From UBA5189 sp035631615 (GTDB lineage: Bacteria > Chloroflexota > Limnocylindria > Limnocylindrales > CSP1-4), in assembly GCA_035631615.1 (NCBI GenBank), contig DASQIK010000065.1, forward strand, positions 1 to 64,000: DNA of 64,000 nucleotides, written 5' to 3'. The position numbers and the translations under genes are program-made. Positions 48,298-57,872 of this stretch are shown here, in pieces; the stretch's first letter is position 1, and each line of letters begins with the position of its first letter. Below the pieces are notes generated by a model. It did not search any database. It worked only from the letters and a program-made list of their open reading frames with translations, and had not been told where the DNA came from.

Positions 48298-49122
48298 GTG
48301 ACCAAGCGAGATGTCACGGCGTGGCCAGACCTCCCATGGCACACCTGGGAGCCGACGCTCTCGACCGTCCATCGGTGGCTCCAGATCGTCGGCCGGGTCC
48401 GGATGGTCCTGACTCCACGGGAACCCCACTGGGCGCATGTCCCGCTCCGGGTCACGCGTCGGGGCCTGACCACCGGGCCGATCCCGCACGCTGCCGGTGC
48501 TTTCCGGATCGACCTCGACTTCGTCGACCATCGACTCGGCGTCTTCCGCGCCGGTCGACGGGCGTTCCGGATGGCGCTCGGGCGGATCTCGGTGGCGCGC
48601 TTCGCCTCCACCCTGCTCGGTGGGCTCGGCGACCTCGGCATCGACGTCACCATTCCGACCGAGCCGGCGGAGGGCATCGGCGGACCGCCCCTGGACCAGG
48701 ACGAGGAACACGCGACCTACGAACCCGAGCACGCAACCGCCGTCTGGCGCGGCTTCGTCGAGGCCGACCGTCTGCTCCGCGCGTTCAGGCGCTCGAGCCA
48801 GGGCTGGACGTCCACCGGGCTGTTCTGGGGGAGCCTCGACCTCGCCATGTCCCGCTACACCGAAGACCCGGCCACCGCGCAGACCGTCGGCTGGTGGCCG
48901 ACCAGCCAGGCGATCGGACCGGCGTTCTACGCGTACACGAAGCCTCCCCCGGCCGGCTACCGCGACGCGCCGGTTGCGCCGCCGGGTGCATTCGATGGGA
49001 CGTTCGACGAATTCATCCTGACCTGGGATGCCGCGCTCGCCACCGGCGATCCGAGCGCCGCGGCCCGCGGGTTCTTCGTCTCGACCGCGAGCGCGGGGCG
49101 GCCACGGAGCCGCCGGGGCTGA
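48298..49122 (+). CDS. DUF5996 family protein
   Basis: A 274-aa protein matching the DUF5996 family by its N-terminal block WPDLPWHTWEPTLSTVHRWL, then QIVGRVRMVL, RVTRRGLTTGPIPHA and FRIDLDFVDHRLGV. The family is widespread and has no assigned function; no catalytic motif is obvious. A leaderless GTG start (TAGGAT, gap 6) is supported. It precedes a ZIP-type transporter gene by 40 bp with its own promoter hexamer. Confidence 0.85.
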   Translation: MTKRDVTAWPDLPWHTWEPTLSTVHRWLQIVGRVRMVLTPREPHWAHVPLRVTRRGLTTGPIPHAAGAFRIDLDFVDHRLGVFRAGRRAFRMALGRISVARFASTLLGGLGDLGIDVTIPTEPAEGIGGPPLDQDEEHATYEPEHATAVWRGFVEADRLLRAFRRSSQGWTSTGLFWGSLDLAMSRYTEDPATAQTVGWWPTSQAIGPAFYAYTKPPPAGYRDAPVAPPGAFDGTFDEFILTWDAALATGDPSAAARGFFVSTASAGRPRSRRG

Positions 49123-49147
49123 CCTCCGCCACGTTCGCCCGCGCCCC

Positions 49148-49153
49148 TACCAT
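49148..49153 (+). promoter_or_regulatory. -10 element (TACCAT) of the ZIP transporter gene
   Basis: TACCAT ends 9 nt before ATG 49163; leader at most a few bases. Confidence 0.45.
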
Positions 49154-49162
49154 GGGCCGGAA

Positions 49163-49948
49163 ATGCCGATCGCCGCCATTCTCCCATTCTTCTCGACCCT
49201 CGCCGGAGGGTTCGCGGCGCTGCGGCTGCGGCACCGGCTCCATGCCTTCATGGCCCTCGCGGCCGGCGTCGTCGTCGCGACTGCGGTTGCGGACCTCCTG
49301 CCGGAGGCGTTCGCGCTGGCCGGGCCGGAGGGCGTCCTCGGGATCGGCATCGCGGCGGTGGTCGGCTTCGTCGGCTTCAGCCTCGTCGAGGCGTTCCTCC
49401 ATCAATCGAGCTTCGAGCACGCCGGCGAGATCCACGACCACGACGGCGCCGATGCGGGCCACGAGCGATCCGCTGCCGCCGCTGCGTCGCCCATGGGCCG
49501 GCCATCGCGCCTGCTCGGCGTCCTGCCGCCGATGAGCCTGATCATCCACAGCACGCTCGACGGCCTCGCGATCGGGCTCGCGTTCCAGGCTGGGGCGAGC
49601 ATCGGCGTGATCGTCCTCGTGGCCGTCCTCGCGCACGACTTCGCCGACGGCATGAACGTGGTGACGCTCGCGCTGGACGCCGCGCGCGGGGAACGCCTGG
49701 CGATCATCCTGCTCGTGATCGACGCGATCGCCCCGGTCGCCGGCGCGGCCCTGAGCACGCTGGTGGCGATCTCGCCGGGCACGCTCGGCCTGCTGCTGGC
49801 GACCTTCGCCGGCGTGTTCATCGCGATCGGGGCGGGGCACCTCCTGCCGGAGTCCCAGCATCGCAATCCGCGCAGCGGACCGGCGCTCGTCGGGCTGTCC
49901 GGCGTCGGGGCCGCCGTGGTGCTCGTGGTGCGGGCGCTCGGGGCGTAG
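49163..49948 (+). CDS. ZIP family divalent metal transporter
   Basis: A 261-aa ZIP-type importer (Zn2+ or other divalent cations). About seven to eight membrane helices; the transport-site helices contain LIIHSTLDGLAIGLAFQAG (H and D) and LAHDFADGMNVVTLAL (HD pair). A cytoplasmic loop between helices 3 and 4 is His-rich (HAGEIHDHDGADAGHE), as in ZIPs. Specificity is not predictable. Confidence 0.88.
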   Translation: MPIAAILPFFSTLAGGFAALRLRHRLHAFMALAAGVVVATAVADLLPEAFALAGPEGVLGIGIAAVVGFVGFSLVEAFLHQSSFEHAGEIHDHDGADAGHERSAAAAASPMGRPSRLLGVLPPMSLIIHSTLDGLAIGLAFQAGASIGVIVLVAVLAHDFADGMNVVTLALDAARGERLAIILLVIDAIAPVAGAALSTLVAISPGTLGLLLATFAGVFIAIGAGHLLPESQHRNPRSGPALVGLSGVGAAVVLVVRALGA

Positions 49949-49952
49949 GGTC

Positions 49953-50372
49953 GTGACCGACGAGCCCCGGAGCCCAACCGGCCCGGAGCCCAGGCTCCTC
50001 GGCCCGATCATGCAGATCCTCGTGCCGGTCGCCGACGTCGACCGTGCCGCGGCGTTCTACGCCGACGTCCTCGGCCTGCCGCTCCTGTTCCGCTTTCCCG
50101 GCAACGCCTTCTTCGACGCGCACGGCGTACGCCTCTACCTGGCCCGGCCGACCGAGGACGGCTATACCGGGCCGGCCACGCTGTACTTCCGCGTGGACAG
50201 CGTGAGCGACACGGTCGATGTGCTGGTCGCGCGCGGGGCCGCGGTCCGCGAGCCGCCGGAGATCGCCCATCGCGACCCGAGCTACGACCTGTGGCTCGCG
50301 TTCGTGAGCGACCTCGACGGCAACAACATCGGGCTGATGCGCGAGGCGCCGAAGGGCCTCGAGCGAGGCTAG
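49953..50372 (+). CDS. VOC (glyoxalase-fold) domain protein
   Basis: A 139-aa single vicinal-oxygen-chelate protein. The core has MQILVPVADVDRAAAFYADV, LGLPLLFRFP, LYFRVDSVSDTVDVLVARGA, and the final DLDGNNIGLMR strand. Such proteins include glyoxalase I, bleomycin-resistance and ring-cleavage enzymes; the reaction here is not predictable. GTG 49953 follows the ZIP stop by 4 bp, likely an operon. Confidence 0.85.
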   Translation: MTDEPRSPTGPEPRLLGPIMQILVPVADVDRAAAFYADVLGLPLLFRFPGNAFFDAHGVRLYLARPTEDGYTGPATLYFRVDSVSDTVDVLVARGAAVREPPEIAHRDPSYDLWLAFVSDLDGNNIGLMREAPKGLERG

Positions 50373-50384
50373 GCGAAGCCGGGA

Positions 50385-51515
50385 TTACGAGGCCGGATGT
50401 GGAGCGGCGCGCGGGGCTCCGGGGTCGCGGGCGTCGTCGACCACGTCCTCGGGCTCCTCGACGGCCGCGGGGTCGACGTGGACGGGCGTCTCGCGATCCT
50501 GGAGCCGGCGGAGGATCACGGTGATCCCGGCCACGATCGGCACGGATACGACGGCGCCGAGGACTCCGCCCGCCGCGCTGCCGATGAGCAGGCTCAGGAG
50601 CACGAGGAACGGCGACAGGCCGACGCTGTTGCGCATGACGATGGGCACCAGCACGTTGCCCTCGATGATCTGGAGCAGCAGGTACACGCCCATCGTGATC
50701 AGCGCCGTCTCGGGCGAGACGGTGGTGGCGATCAGGACGGCCGGGACGGCTCCGATGAACGGCCCGACGATCGGGATGATCTCGGCCAACGCGGCGATCA
50801 GGGCGAGGAGGAGCGGGGCCGGGAGGCCGATCAGGCTGTAGGCGACCGCGGTCGCGGCGCCGATCGCGGCCATGAGGACGAGCTCGCCGCGCGCCCAGGA
50901 GCCGAGCTTCGTCTCGACCTCGTTCCAGGCGTCTCGGGTGCCGGCGCGCCGCGCCGGCGGCAGGAAGGCGAGCGCATACCGCTGGAGTCGAGGGCGTTCG
51001 GTGAGCCAGAAGAAGACGAGGAAGAGAAGGGTGACGATCGCGGCGGCGGCCGATCCGACGACGATCGAGACGTCGACGACGCTCTTTGCATCGGGCGGCG
51101 CCGTCCTCGTGAGCGGCGCCTCGACGGCATCGAGCAGCGCACCGAGGCCCTGCGAGAGCGCCTCCGGCCGGAGGCTGCTGCTCCAGGTTCGGGCCTGGTC
51201 GAGGAACGCGGGCAGCCGCTGGAGCGCGGTGCTGAGCTGGACGAGTGCCGCCGGGACGACGAAGACCGCCAGCCCGACGACCAGCGCCAGGAAGACCGCA
51301 TACACGATAAGAATCGCCGGGCCGCGGCTGATCCCCGTGCGCCCCCGGATCCAGCCGACGACCGGCTCCAGCGCCGCGCCGAGCAGGACCGCGATGAACA
51401 CGAGCAGCACGACGTCGCGGGCCGCCACGAACAGGCCGGCCAGCAACAGCACGGCGCCAACGCCCAGGGCGAGGCCGGCGCCACGCGCGACCCAACTGAT
51501 GGTTTCGGCGCGCAT
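50385..51515 (-). CDS. AI-2E family (PF01594) transporter
   Basis: A 376-aa protein of the AI-2 exporter/PerM-like family with about eight membrane helices. Typical blocks are LLVFIAVLLGAALEPVVGWI, LTERPRLQRYALAFLPPARR, and the conserved IIPIVGPFIGAVPAVLIATT. The acidic C-terminal tail (about 345-376) is unstructured. Family members export autoinducer-2 or other small molecules or act as Na+/H+ antiporters; the substrate here is unknown. Confidence 0.88.
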   Translation of the reverse strand: MRAETISWVARGAGLALGVGAVLLLAGLFVAARDVVLLVFIAVLLGAALEPVVGWIRGRTGISRGPAILIVYAVFLALVVGLAVFVVPAALVQLSTALQRLPAFLDQARTWSSSLRPEALSQGLGALLDAVEAPLTRTAPPDAKSVVDVSIVVGSAAAAIVTLLFLVFFWLTERPRLQRYALAFLPPARRAGTRDAWNEVETKLGSWARGELVLMAAIGAATAVAYSLIGLPAPLLLALIAALAEIIPIVGPFIGAVPAVLIATTVSPETALITMGVYLLLQIIEGNVLVPIVMRNSVGLSPFLVLLSLLIGSAAGGVLGAVVSVPIVAGITVILRRLQDRETPVHVDPAAVEEPEDVVDDARDPGAPRAAPHPAS

Positions 51516-51611
51516 CGGCGCAATCGTCGCCGGGCCGACCCAAGCGCAGGCGTTCGCGCGGGGCAGGTTCGTTGCAGTTGCGTCGCGGCCGCGGTTGGAG
51601 CCGCGGCACAG

Positions 51612-52895
<1,284 letters not shown>

Positions 52896-52905
52896 GCCGG
52901 CTCGG

Positions 52906-53268
52906 TCAGGCCTGCATGCTCGGCCGCAGCGCCATGATCGGGCGCACCTCGATGGAGCCCCACTGCGCGCCCGGGCAACCCTTCGCGAGCTCGATCGCCT
53001 CGTCGAGGTCCGCCGCCTGGATCAGGTAGTAGCCACCCAGGGCTTCCTTCGTCTCGGCGAAGGGCCCGTCCGTGATCAGGGTCTGCCCATCGCGCACGCG
53101 GATCGTGGTCGCGGTCGCGGTCGGCTGGAGCTCGTCGCCGCCGACGAAGGCGCCGCGGTCGCGGAGCATCGACGTGTACGCGTCGTACTGCGCGCCGATC
53201 TCCTTGAGCCGCTCGATCGGCGGCGTGCTGGTGGGCTCTTCGCTGTAGATGAGCACGAGGTAGTGCAT
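52906..53268 (-). CDS. YCII-related (DGPF) protein, partner of ECF42 sigma factor
   Basis: A 120-aa ferredoxin-like-fold protein with the signature DGPFAETKEALGGYYLIQAA. Start ATG at 53268 is fixed by a strong Shine-Dalgarno AGGAGG 6 nt upstream. Genes of this family accompany ECF42 sigma factors, usually as co-transcribed targets; their activity is unknown. Confidence 0.9.
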   Translation of the reverse strand: MHYLVLIYSEEPTSTPPIERLKEIGAQYDAYTSMLRDRGAFVGGDELQPTATATTIRVRDGQTLITDGPFAETKEALGGYYLIQAADLDEAIELAKGCPGAQWGSIEVRPIMALRPSMQA

Positions 53269-53341
53269 GGCTTCCTCCTGTGCGGCGGATTCGCCGTTGT
53301 CGATGCATCGACGAACGCCGCGACGAGAATCGACAGCACGC

Positions 53342-53347
53342 TAGCAT
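53342..53347 (+). promoter_or_regulatory. -10 element (TAGCAT), leaderless
   Basis: TAGCAT ends 6 nt before ATG 53354 of the LigD-polymerase gene. Confidence 0.55.
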
Positions 53348-53353
53348 CCGGGC

Positions 53354-54826
53354 ATGCCGAAGGAGCAGGAGGTCCTCCGGATCGGGGATCGCGAGGTCGT
53401 GATCACCAATCCCGGCAAGGTCTTCTTCGAGGCGATCGGGGCGACCAAGCTCGACCTCGTGCGCTACTACCTCGCCGTGGCGCCGGGCGCGCTCACCGGT
53501 GCCGGTGGGCGCCCGATGGCGCTCAAGCGGTTCGTGAACGGCGCCGCCGGCGAGGCGTTCTTCCAGAAGCGCGCACCGGACAACCGGCCGGACTGGCTGC
53601 GCACCGTCACGCTCTCGTTTCCCTCGGGCCGGACGGCCGACGAGATCGTCATTGAGGACGCGGCGGGCCTCGCCTGGATCGTCAACCTCGGCTGCCTGGA
53701 CCTGAACCCGCACCCGGTGCGAGCGGACGACCTCGACCACCCGGACGAGCTGCGCGTCGACCTCGATCCCGTGCCCGGAATCGGCTGGTCGCAGATCCGT
53801 GACGTCGCGATGGTCACCAAGGAATCGCTCGAGTCGGTCGGGCTCGTGGGCTGGCCGAAGACGTCCGGCTCGCGCGGTATCCACGTGAACGTCCGGATCG
53901 AGCGCAGGTGGACATACCCCGAGGTTCGACGGGCGGCGCTGGCAATCGCACGCGACGTCGAGCGGCGCGCACCGTCGATCGCCACCTCGAAGTGGTGGAA
54001 GGAGGAGCGCCACGGCGTCTTCCTCGACTACAACCAGAACGCCAAGGACCGCACGGTCGCGTCGGCATACTCGGTTCGGCCGCTGCCGGACGCGCGCGTC
54101 TCGACACCGCTGTCGTGGGAGGAGCTGCCGACCGCGGAGGCCGAGGCCTTCACGATCTCGACGGTGCCGGCTCGGTTTGCTTCCATCGGTGACCCGGGCG
54201 CCAGCATCGACAGAGCGGTCGGGTCACTGGACGCGCTGCTCGAGCTGTCGCGGCGCGACGAGGCCGAGGGGCTCGGCGACGCGCCCTGGCCGCCGAACTA
54301 CCGCAAGCAGGAGGGCGAGCCGCCGCGCGTCCAGCCTTCGCGTCAGCGCCGTGCCACCGCGGACTACGACACGCCGGAGGCCGAGGCGGAGCGCGAGAAG
54401 AACCGCGCGGCGATGGAGAAGCGCTTCAATGCCGAGATCGAGCGGCGCGCGGCCGCGAAGGCCGGCGGCGAGGGACCCGCCCCGACCCGGCCCACGCCGA
54501 CCGGCCGGCGGCGCACGAACGTGCCCGTCATCGAGATCTCGCGGGCGAAGACCAGGGACGAGGCGCTCGCGGGGCTCGAGCGCTGGAAGGCTCGCCACCC
54601 GTCCGCCGCGGCCGCCCTCGCCGTCGCCGACGTCCTGGTGGACGGGATGCGCGGCCGCTCCTCGCTCTGGTATCGGGTCCGCGTGAATCTCACCCACGTC
54701 CCAGCGGCGGAGCGACCCGCGCAGGAGGCGCTGGACCCCGATTACGACCCGTGGGCGGAGTACGCCTGGCCCGACCGCGCCGGCCAGCTCGAGCGCGCGC
54801 CGCGGAGGCGCGCGCCCGAAGGCTGA
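53354..54826 (+). CDS. LigD-type DNA polymerase/primase domain protein (end joining)
   Basis: A 490-aa protein. Residues about 15-295 form the archaeo-eukaryotic primase-like polymerase domain of LigD: metal-binding DLDP (D136, D138), the GSRGIHVNVRIE block at about 172-183, and LDYNQNAKDRTVASAYS at about 224-240. The C-terminal region (about 300-490) is charged, Arg/Pro-rich, with no ligase or phosphoesterase domain. It fills gaps at double-strand breaks. The ligase gene is separate at 55580-56704 on the opposite strand. No Ku gene is visible. Confidence 0.88.
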   Translation: MPKEQEVLRIGDREVVITNPGKVFFEAIGATKLDLVRYYLAVAPGALTGAGGRPMALKRFVNGAAGEAFFQKRAPDNRPDWLRTVTLSFPSGRTADEIVIEDAAGLAWIVNLGCLDLNPHPVRADDLDHPDELRVDLDPVPGIGWSQIRDVAMVTKESLESVGLVGWPKTSGSRGIHVNVRIERRWTYPEVRRAALAIARDVERRAPSIATSKWWKEERHGVFLDYNQNAKDRTVASAYSVRPLPDARVSTPLSWEELPTAEAEAFTISTVPARFASIGDPGASIDRAVGSLDALLELSRRDEAEGLGDAPWPPNYRKQEGEPPRVQPSRQRRATADYDTPEAEAEREKNRAAMEKRFNAEIERRAAAKAGGEGPAPTRPTPTGRRRTNVPVIEISRAKTRDEALAGLERWKARHPSAAAALAVADVLVDGMRGRSSLWYRVRVNLTHVPAAERPAQEALDPDYDPWAEYAWPDRAGQLERAPRRRAPEG

Positions 54827-54836
54827 TCGAGTCCGC

Positions 54837-55583
54837 TCAGGCGGCCGGCTTGGACCGCCAGAAGAAGAGCAGCACCACGACGATGTACGCATGGACCGCG
54901 AACAGGACGATCGAGAACAGGCCGCCCCCGGCGGTCGCGGCCGCGCCCGCGCCGGTGGTCGCGGCATTCCCGGCTCCGGTCAGGCCGCCCAGCCAGATCA
55001 GGCCGCTGATGATCCCGACGACGATGCCCAGCACGCGCGCCCAGGTGCTGTTCCGGATCACGCCGATCCCGGCCAGGAGGTAGGCCACGCTGTAGGCGAT
55101 GATGATGACCCCGAAGAAGGCGAACACGCCGGTCATCAGCGCGGCAGGGTCGCCGTTGTAGCCGGGGATGTTCGTGATGCTGGAGCCGAGGCTGTTGATG
55201 ATCGTGCCGCCCACGACGATGATCAGGAGCCCGAGCAGCCCGCCGCCGATCGCGAGCAGGAGCAGCAGGATCCCGGCCACCAGCGCCAGCGGGGTGCGCT
55301 GGCCCTTCAGCGGGACGGCCGGCGGTGGCGCCTGCCAGGCGACGGCCGGTGGAGGGGCAATCGGTGGAGGTGCGGTCATCGGGGCCGGCGGCGGCATGGG
55401 TGGCGGCGTCGCGGCGGCCGCCATCACGGGCGGCGAGGGCGGCGGCTCCGCGCTCGACATCTGTGCGCTCGACATCTCCGTGCTCGGCATGTCCGCGGCC
55501 GGCATGTCCGCGGCCGGCATGCCCGCGGCCGGCATGCCCGGGTCCGGCGTGCCCGTTCCCTCGGGCGCTGGCTGATCGGTCAT
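54837..55583 (-). CDS. Membrane protein with Met/Pro/Ala repeat N-terminus
   Basis: A 248-aa protein. The N-terminal 100 residues are low complexity, with repeats such as MPAAGMPAADMPAADMPSTE from a 15-bp DNA repeat, then Pro-rich stretches. The rest has about four membrane helices with a Gly/Ala/Ile-rich composition (GILLLLLAIGGGLLGLLIIV and YSVAYLLAGIGVIRNSTWAR). No family recognised with confidence. Its ATG overlaps the upstream ligase gene stop by 4 bp, so they are co-expressed; that may be fortuitous. Confidence 0.7.
   Translation of the reverse strand: MTDQPAPEGTGTPDPGMPAAGMPAADMPAADMPSTEMSSAQMSSAEPPPSPPVMAAAATPPPMPPPAPMTAPPPIAPPPAVAWQAPPPAVPLKGQRTPLALVAGILLLLLAIGGGLLGLLIIVVGGTIINSLGSSITNIPGYNGDPAALMTGVFAFFGVIIIAYSVAYLLAGIGVIRNSTWARVLGIVVGIISGLIWLGGLTGAGNAATTGAGAAATAGGGLFSIVLFAVHAYIVVVLLFFWRSKPAA
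55486..55545 (-). repeat. 15-bp tandem repeats (four units) in membrane-protein gene
   Basis: Four in-frame 15-bp units of the form GGCATGTCCGCGGCC, with small differences, start at 55486, 55501, 55516 and 55531. They encode the MPAAx/MPAAD repeats at the protein's N-terminus. Confidence 0.85.
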
Positions 55584-56704
55584 CCGGTGCTCCTCCCTCG
55601 CTGCTGCTCTACCTGGCCGGTGCCGGCTCCGAAGATCCGCTCCAGCTCGTACGCCGCCGTTTCCTCGAGCTGATCGTACCGGCAGTCAGCGGGCTGCTTG
55701 TCCGGGCGCCAGCGCTGGAAGGTCGTCCCGTGTCGGAACCGGTCCCCTTGCAGGTGATCGTACGCGACCTCTGCAACGCGTTCCAGACGGAGCGGCTCCC
55801 AGGACAGGTCCTTGCCCCGATTCCAGCGCGAGGTCGCGCCCGGCAACCGCTGCCCGGAGGCTTCGGCGGCGGCACTCCACTCGGCCCACTCGGACCACGG
55901 GTGCCCCTCCATCGCGTTCTCCCGGAGCGGCTCGAGCTCCGTGACGAGCTCGGCCCGGCGGTCCCACGAGAACGACGAGGTGACGCCGACGCTGTGCAGC
56001 CTCCCGGCGTCGTCGAACAGCCCCAGGAGCAGCGATCCGACGTGCGTCCCGGGCCCGTTCTTGTGCCACCGGAAGCCCGCGACGGCGCAGTCGGCGGTGC
56101 GCTGGTGCTTGACCTTGATCATCGCGCGCTTCCCTGCCTGGTACGTCCCGTCGAGGCGCTTGGCGACCACGCCGTCCAGGCCCGCACCTTCGAACCGATC
56201 GAACCAGTCCGCCGCGAGCGCGACGTCGGTCGTCGCCGGCGTGAGGTGGATCGGCGGCGTCGCAGCGCCAAGGACGGCTTCGAGCCGCGCCCTGCGCTCG
56301 CCCTGCATGACCTGGCGAAGGTCCTCGTCGCCGAGCGCCAGGAGGTCCCACGCAACGAACGAGGCGGGTGATTGCTCGGCCAGCATCCGCACCCGCGATT
56401 CGGCGGGATGGATTCGCAGGAGGAGGGCCTCGAACTGGAGGCCGCCGTCCGCGGCGATCACGACTTCGCCGTCGAGGACGCACCGCTCGGGGAGCGACGA
56501 GCGCAAGGGTGCCGCGAGCTCCGGGAAGTAGCGATCCAGCGGCTTCAGGTCGCGCGACTGGATGTACGTCTCGTCGCCGTCGCGGAAGACGATCGCCCGG
56601 AAGCCGTCCCACTTCGGTTCGTACAGCCAGCCGTCCCCCGTGGGCAGCGCATCGGCGGCCTTCGCCAGCATCGGCTCGATCGGAGGCTCGAACGGCAGTC
56701 GCAC
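55580..56704 (-). CDS. ATP-dependent DNA ligase
   Basis: A 374-aa ATP-dependent ligase of the LigC/LigD-ligase size. The nucleotidyl-Lys motif I is YEPKWDGFRAIV (K31). Motif III (SPASFVAWDLLALGDEDLR) and motif IV/V (GLDGVVAKRLDGTYQAGKRA, then MIKVKHQRTADCAVAG) follow, then an OB domain. GTG at 56704 is used: it gives MRLPFEPPIEPMLAK, a usual N-terminus, whereas upstream codons read poorly. It faces the LigD polymerase gene with the membrane-protein gene between, and should seal ends in repair. Confidence 0.9.
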   Translation of the reverse strand: MRLPFEPPIEPMLAKAADALPTGDGWLYEPKWDGFRAIVFRDGDETYIQSRDLKPLDRYFPELAAPLRSSLPERCVLDGEVVIAADGGLQFEALLLRIHPAESRVRMLAEQSPASFVAWDLLALGDEDLRQVMQGERRARLEAVLGAATPPIHLTPATTDVALAADWFDRFEGAGLDGVVAKRLDGTYQAGKRAMIKVKHQRTADCAVAGFRWHKNGPGTHVGSLLLGLFDDAGRLHSVGVTSSFSWDRRAELVTELEPLRENAMEGHPWSEWAEWSAAAEASGQRLPGATSRWNRGKDLSWEPLRLERVAEVAYDHLQGDRFRHGTTFQRWRPDKQPADCRYDQLEETAAYELERIFGAGTGQVEQQRGRSTG

Positions 56705-56845
56705 CGCGTCACGGTAGTACAAGCCACCTTTGACGCGGGGACCGCTTCCGTAGGCTGCACCGCGGTTGGTGCACCGACCACCGCACTGCAATGCGCGCGA
56801 GAGGTTCGGACGAGCAGGCTGGAACCGAGCGAAAGGAGGCCGTCG

Positions 56846-57031
56846 ATGCGATCCGTGACGGAGAAGCAGCGCCGGTTCAGGCCCAGCACGGCCATCGCGG
56901 AGCGGCTGATGGAGGACTTCGCGCGGAAGCTCGACCGGGACGCCAGGCGGCCGCCGCGAACCCGAGCACCACGCGTGACGGCTGCGACCCTGCTCATGCG
57001 CCGACTACGCTTCGGGAGTGAGTGGCTATGA
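56846..57031 (+). CDS. Small basic protein with strong Shine-Dalgarno
   Basis: A 61-aa protein, MRSVTEKQRRFRPSTAIAER then a helical segment (LMEDFARKLDRDARR) and a basic C-terminus. It is preceded by a near-perfect Shine-Dalgarno AAAGGAGG 6 nt before the ATG, which is rare in this window and the main support. Its last 14 nt overlap the start of the methyltransferase gene. No family is recognised. It could be an RNA- or DNA-binding small protein, or a leader that couples translation. Confidence 0.45.
   Translation: MRSVTEKQRRFRPSTAIAERLMEDFARKLDRDARRPPRTRAPRVTAATLLMRRLRFGSEWL
57006..57011 (+). promoter_or_regulatory. -10 element (TACGCT), leaderless
   Basis: TACGCT ends 6 nt before GTG 57018 of the methyltransferase gene, inside the end of the small gene. 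Confidence 0.5.
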
Positions 57032-57827
57032 CGAGATCGCGGACGGCTACGAGCGGCACTGGGGCCCGGTCATCCGCCCCGCCGCCGAGGCCGTCCTCGA
57101 CCTGCTGCAGGGCCTGACCCAGCCGGACGCACGACTCCTCGACGTCGGAACCGGCACCGGCGCTCTCGCGATCGCAGCGCTGGAACGCTGGCCGCAGCTC
57201 AGGGTGACGGGACTCGACCCGTCCCAGGCCATGCTCGATCGCGCCCGCGCCAATGCCGATGCGCGTCTCGGCGCCCGAGTTGACGGGCGCCTCGATCTGG
57301 TGCGGGGCGACGCCGCCGAGCTGCCCACCGACGCGGCCTCGTTCGACGCCGTCGTGTCCTCGTTCGTGCTCCAGCTCGTCGACCGGCGCCCGACGGCGAT
57401 GCGCGAGGCCCGCCGCGTCCTCCGGCCGGGTGGCACGTTCGCCTGGGTCGCGTGGCTCGCCGGGGACGCGCCCTTCCGTGCCGACCAGGTCGCCAACGAG
57501 GTCCTCGACGACTACGGGTTCGATCCGCCCGAGCCGGGCGCCCGCGGCGGCGAGCCACCCTCGGCCGCGGTCGCGGCGGCAGCGACGCGCCGGGCCGGGT
57601 TCAGCGACGTCCGCGCCCACGAATCGGAGCTCGTCCACGCCTGGACACCGGAGGGCTACCTGGCGTTCTTCACCGAGTTCGACGAGGCCAGCCTGTTCGA
57701 GGACCTTGGGCGCGGCGAACGGCGCCGGATCGTGCGCGACATCGGCACGCGCCTTCGGCGGCTGTCCCCCGACGAGCTGACCATGCGCCTGCCGACCGTG
57801 TACGTGCGCGGTCGCGTCCGCGGCTGA
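57018..57827 (+). CDS. Class I SAM-dependent methyltransferase
   Basis: A 269-aa methyltransferase with motif I LLDVGTGTGALAIAALERWP, VTGLDPSQAMLDRARANADA, the acidic D in VRGDAAELPTDAASFDAVVS, and RRVLRPGGTFAWVAWL. The C-terminal part (about 150-269) is substrate-specific with no close match. The substrate is unknown. It stands alone, converging on the rplY gene across a hairpin. Confidence 0.85.
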   Translation: MSGYDEIADGYERHWGPVIRPAAEAVLDLLQGLTQPDARLLDVGTGTGALAIAALERWPQLRVTGLDPSQAMLDRARANADARLGARVDGRLDLVRGDAAELPTDAASFDAVVSSFVLQLVDRRPTAMREARRVLRPGGTFAWVAWLAGDAPFRADQVANEVLDDYGFDPPEPGARGGEPPSAAVAAAATRRAGFSDVRAHESELVHAWTPEGYLAFFTEFDEASLFEDLGRGERRRIVRDIGTRLRRLSPDELTMRLPTVYVRGRVRG

Positions 57828-57849
57828 TCGCTCGCGCGACCTCGCTCGG

Positions 57850-57869
57850 GAGCCGGCGCTCGCCGGCTC
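57850..57869. terminator. Bidirectional terminator hairpin between convergent genes
   Basis: GAGCCGGC, 4-nt loop GCTC, GCCGGCTC: a perfect 8-bp GC-rich stem in the 45-bp gap between the methyltransferase and rplY stops. No T-tract on either side. Confidence 0.55.
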
Positions 57870-57872
57870 GGG

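Noticed and set aside
56791..57021. 76-codon plus-strand frame overlapping the small basic gene
   Set aside because: No Shine-Dalgarno or promoter hexamer; composition of a frame-shifted shadow; the overlapping 61-codon frame has the strong Shine-Dalgarno.
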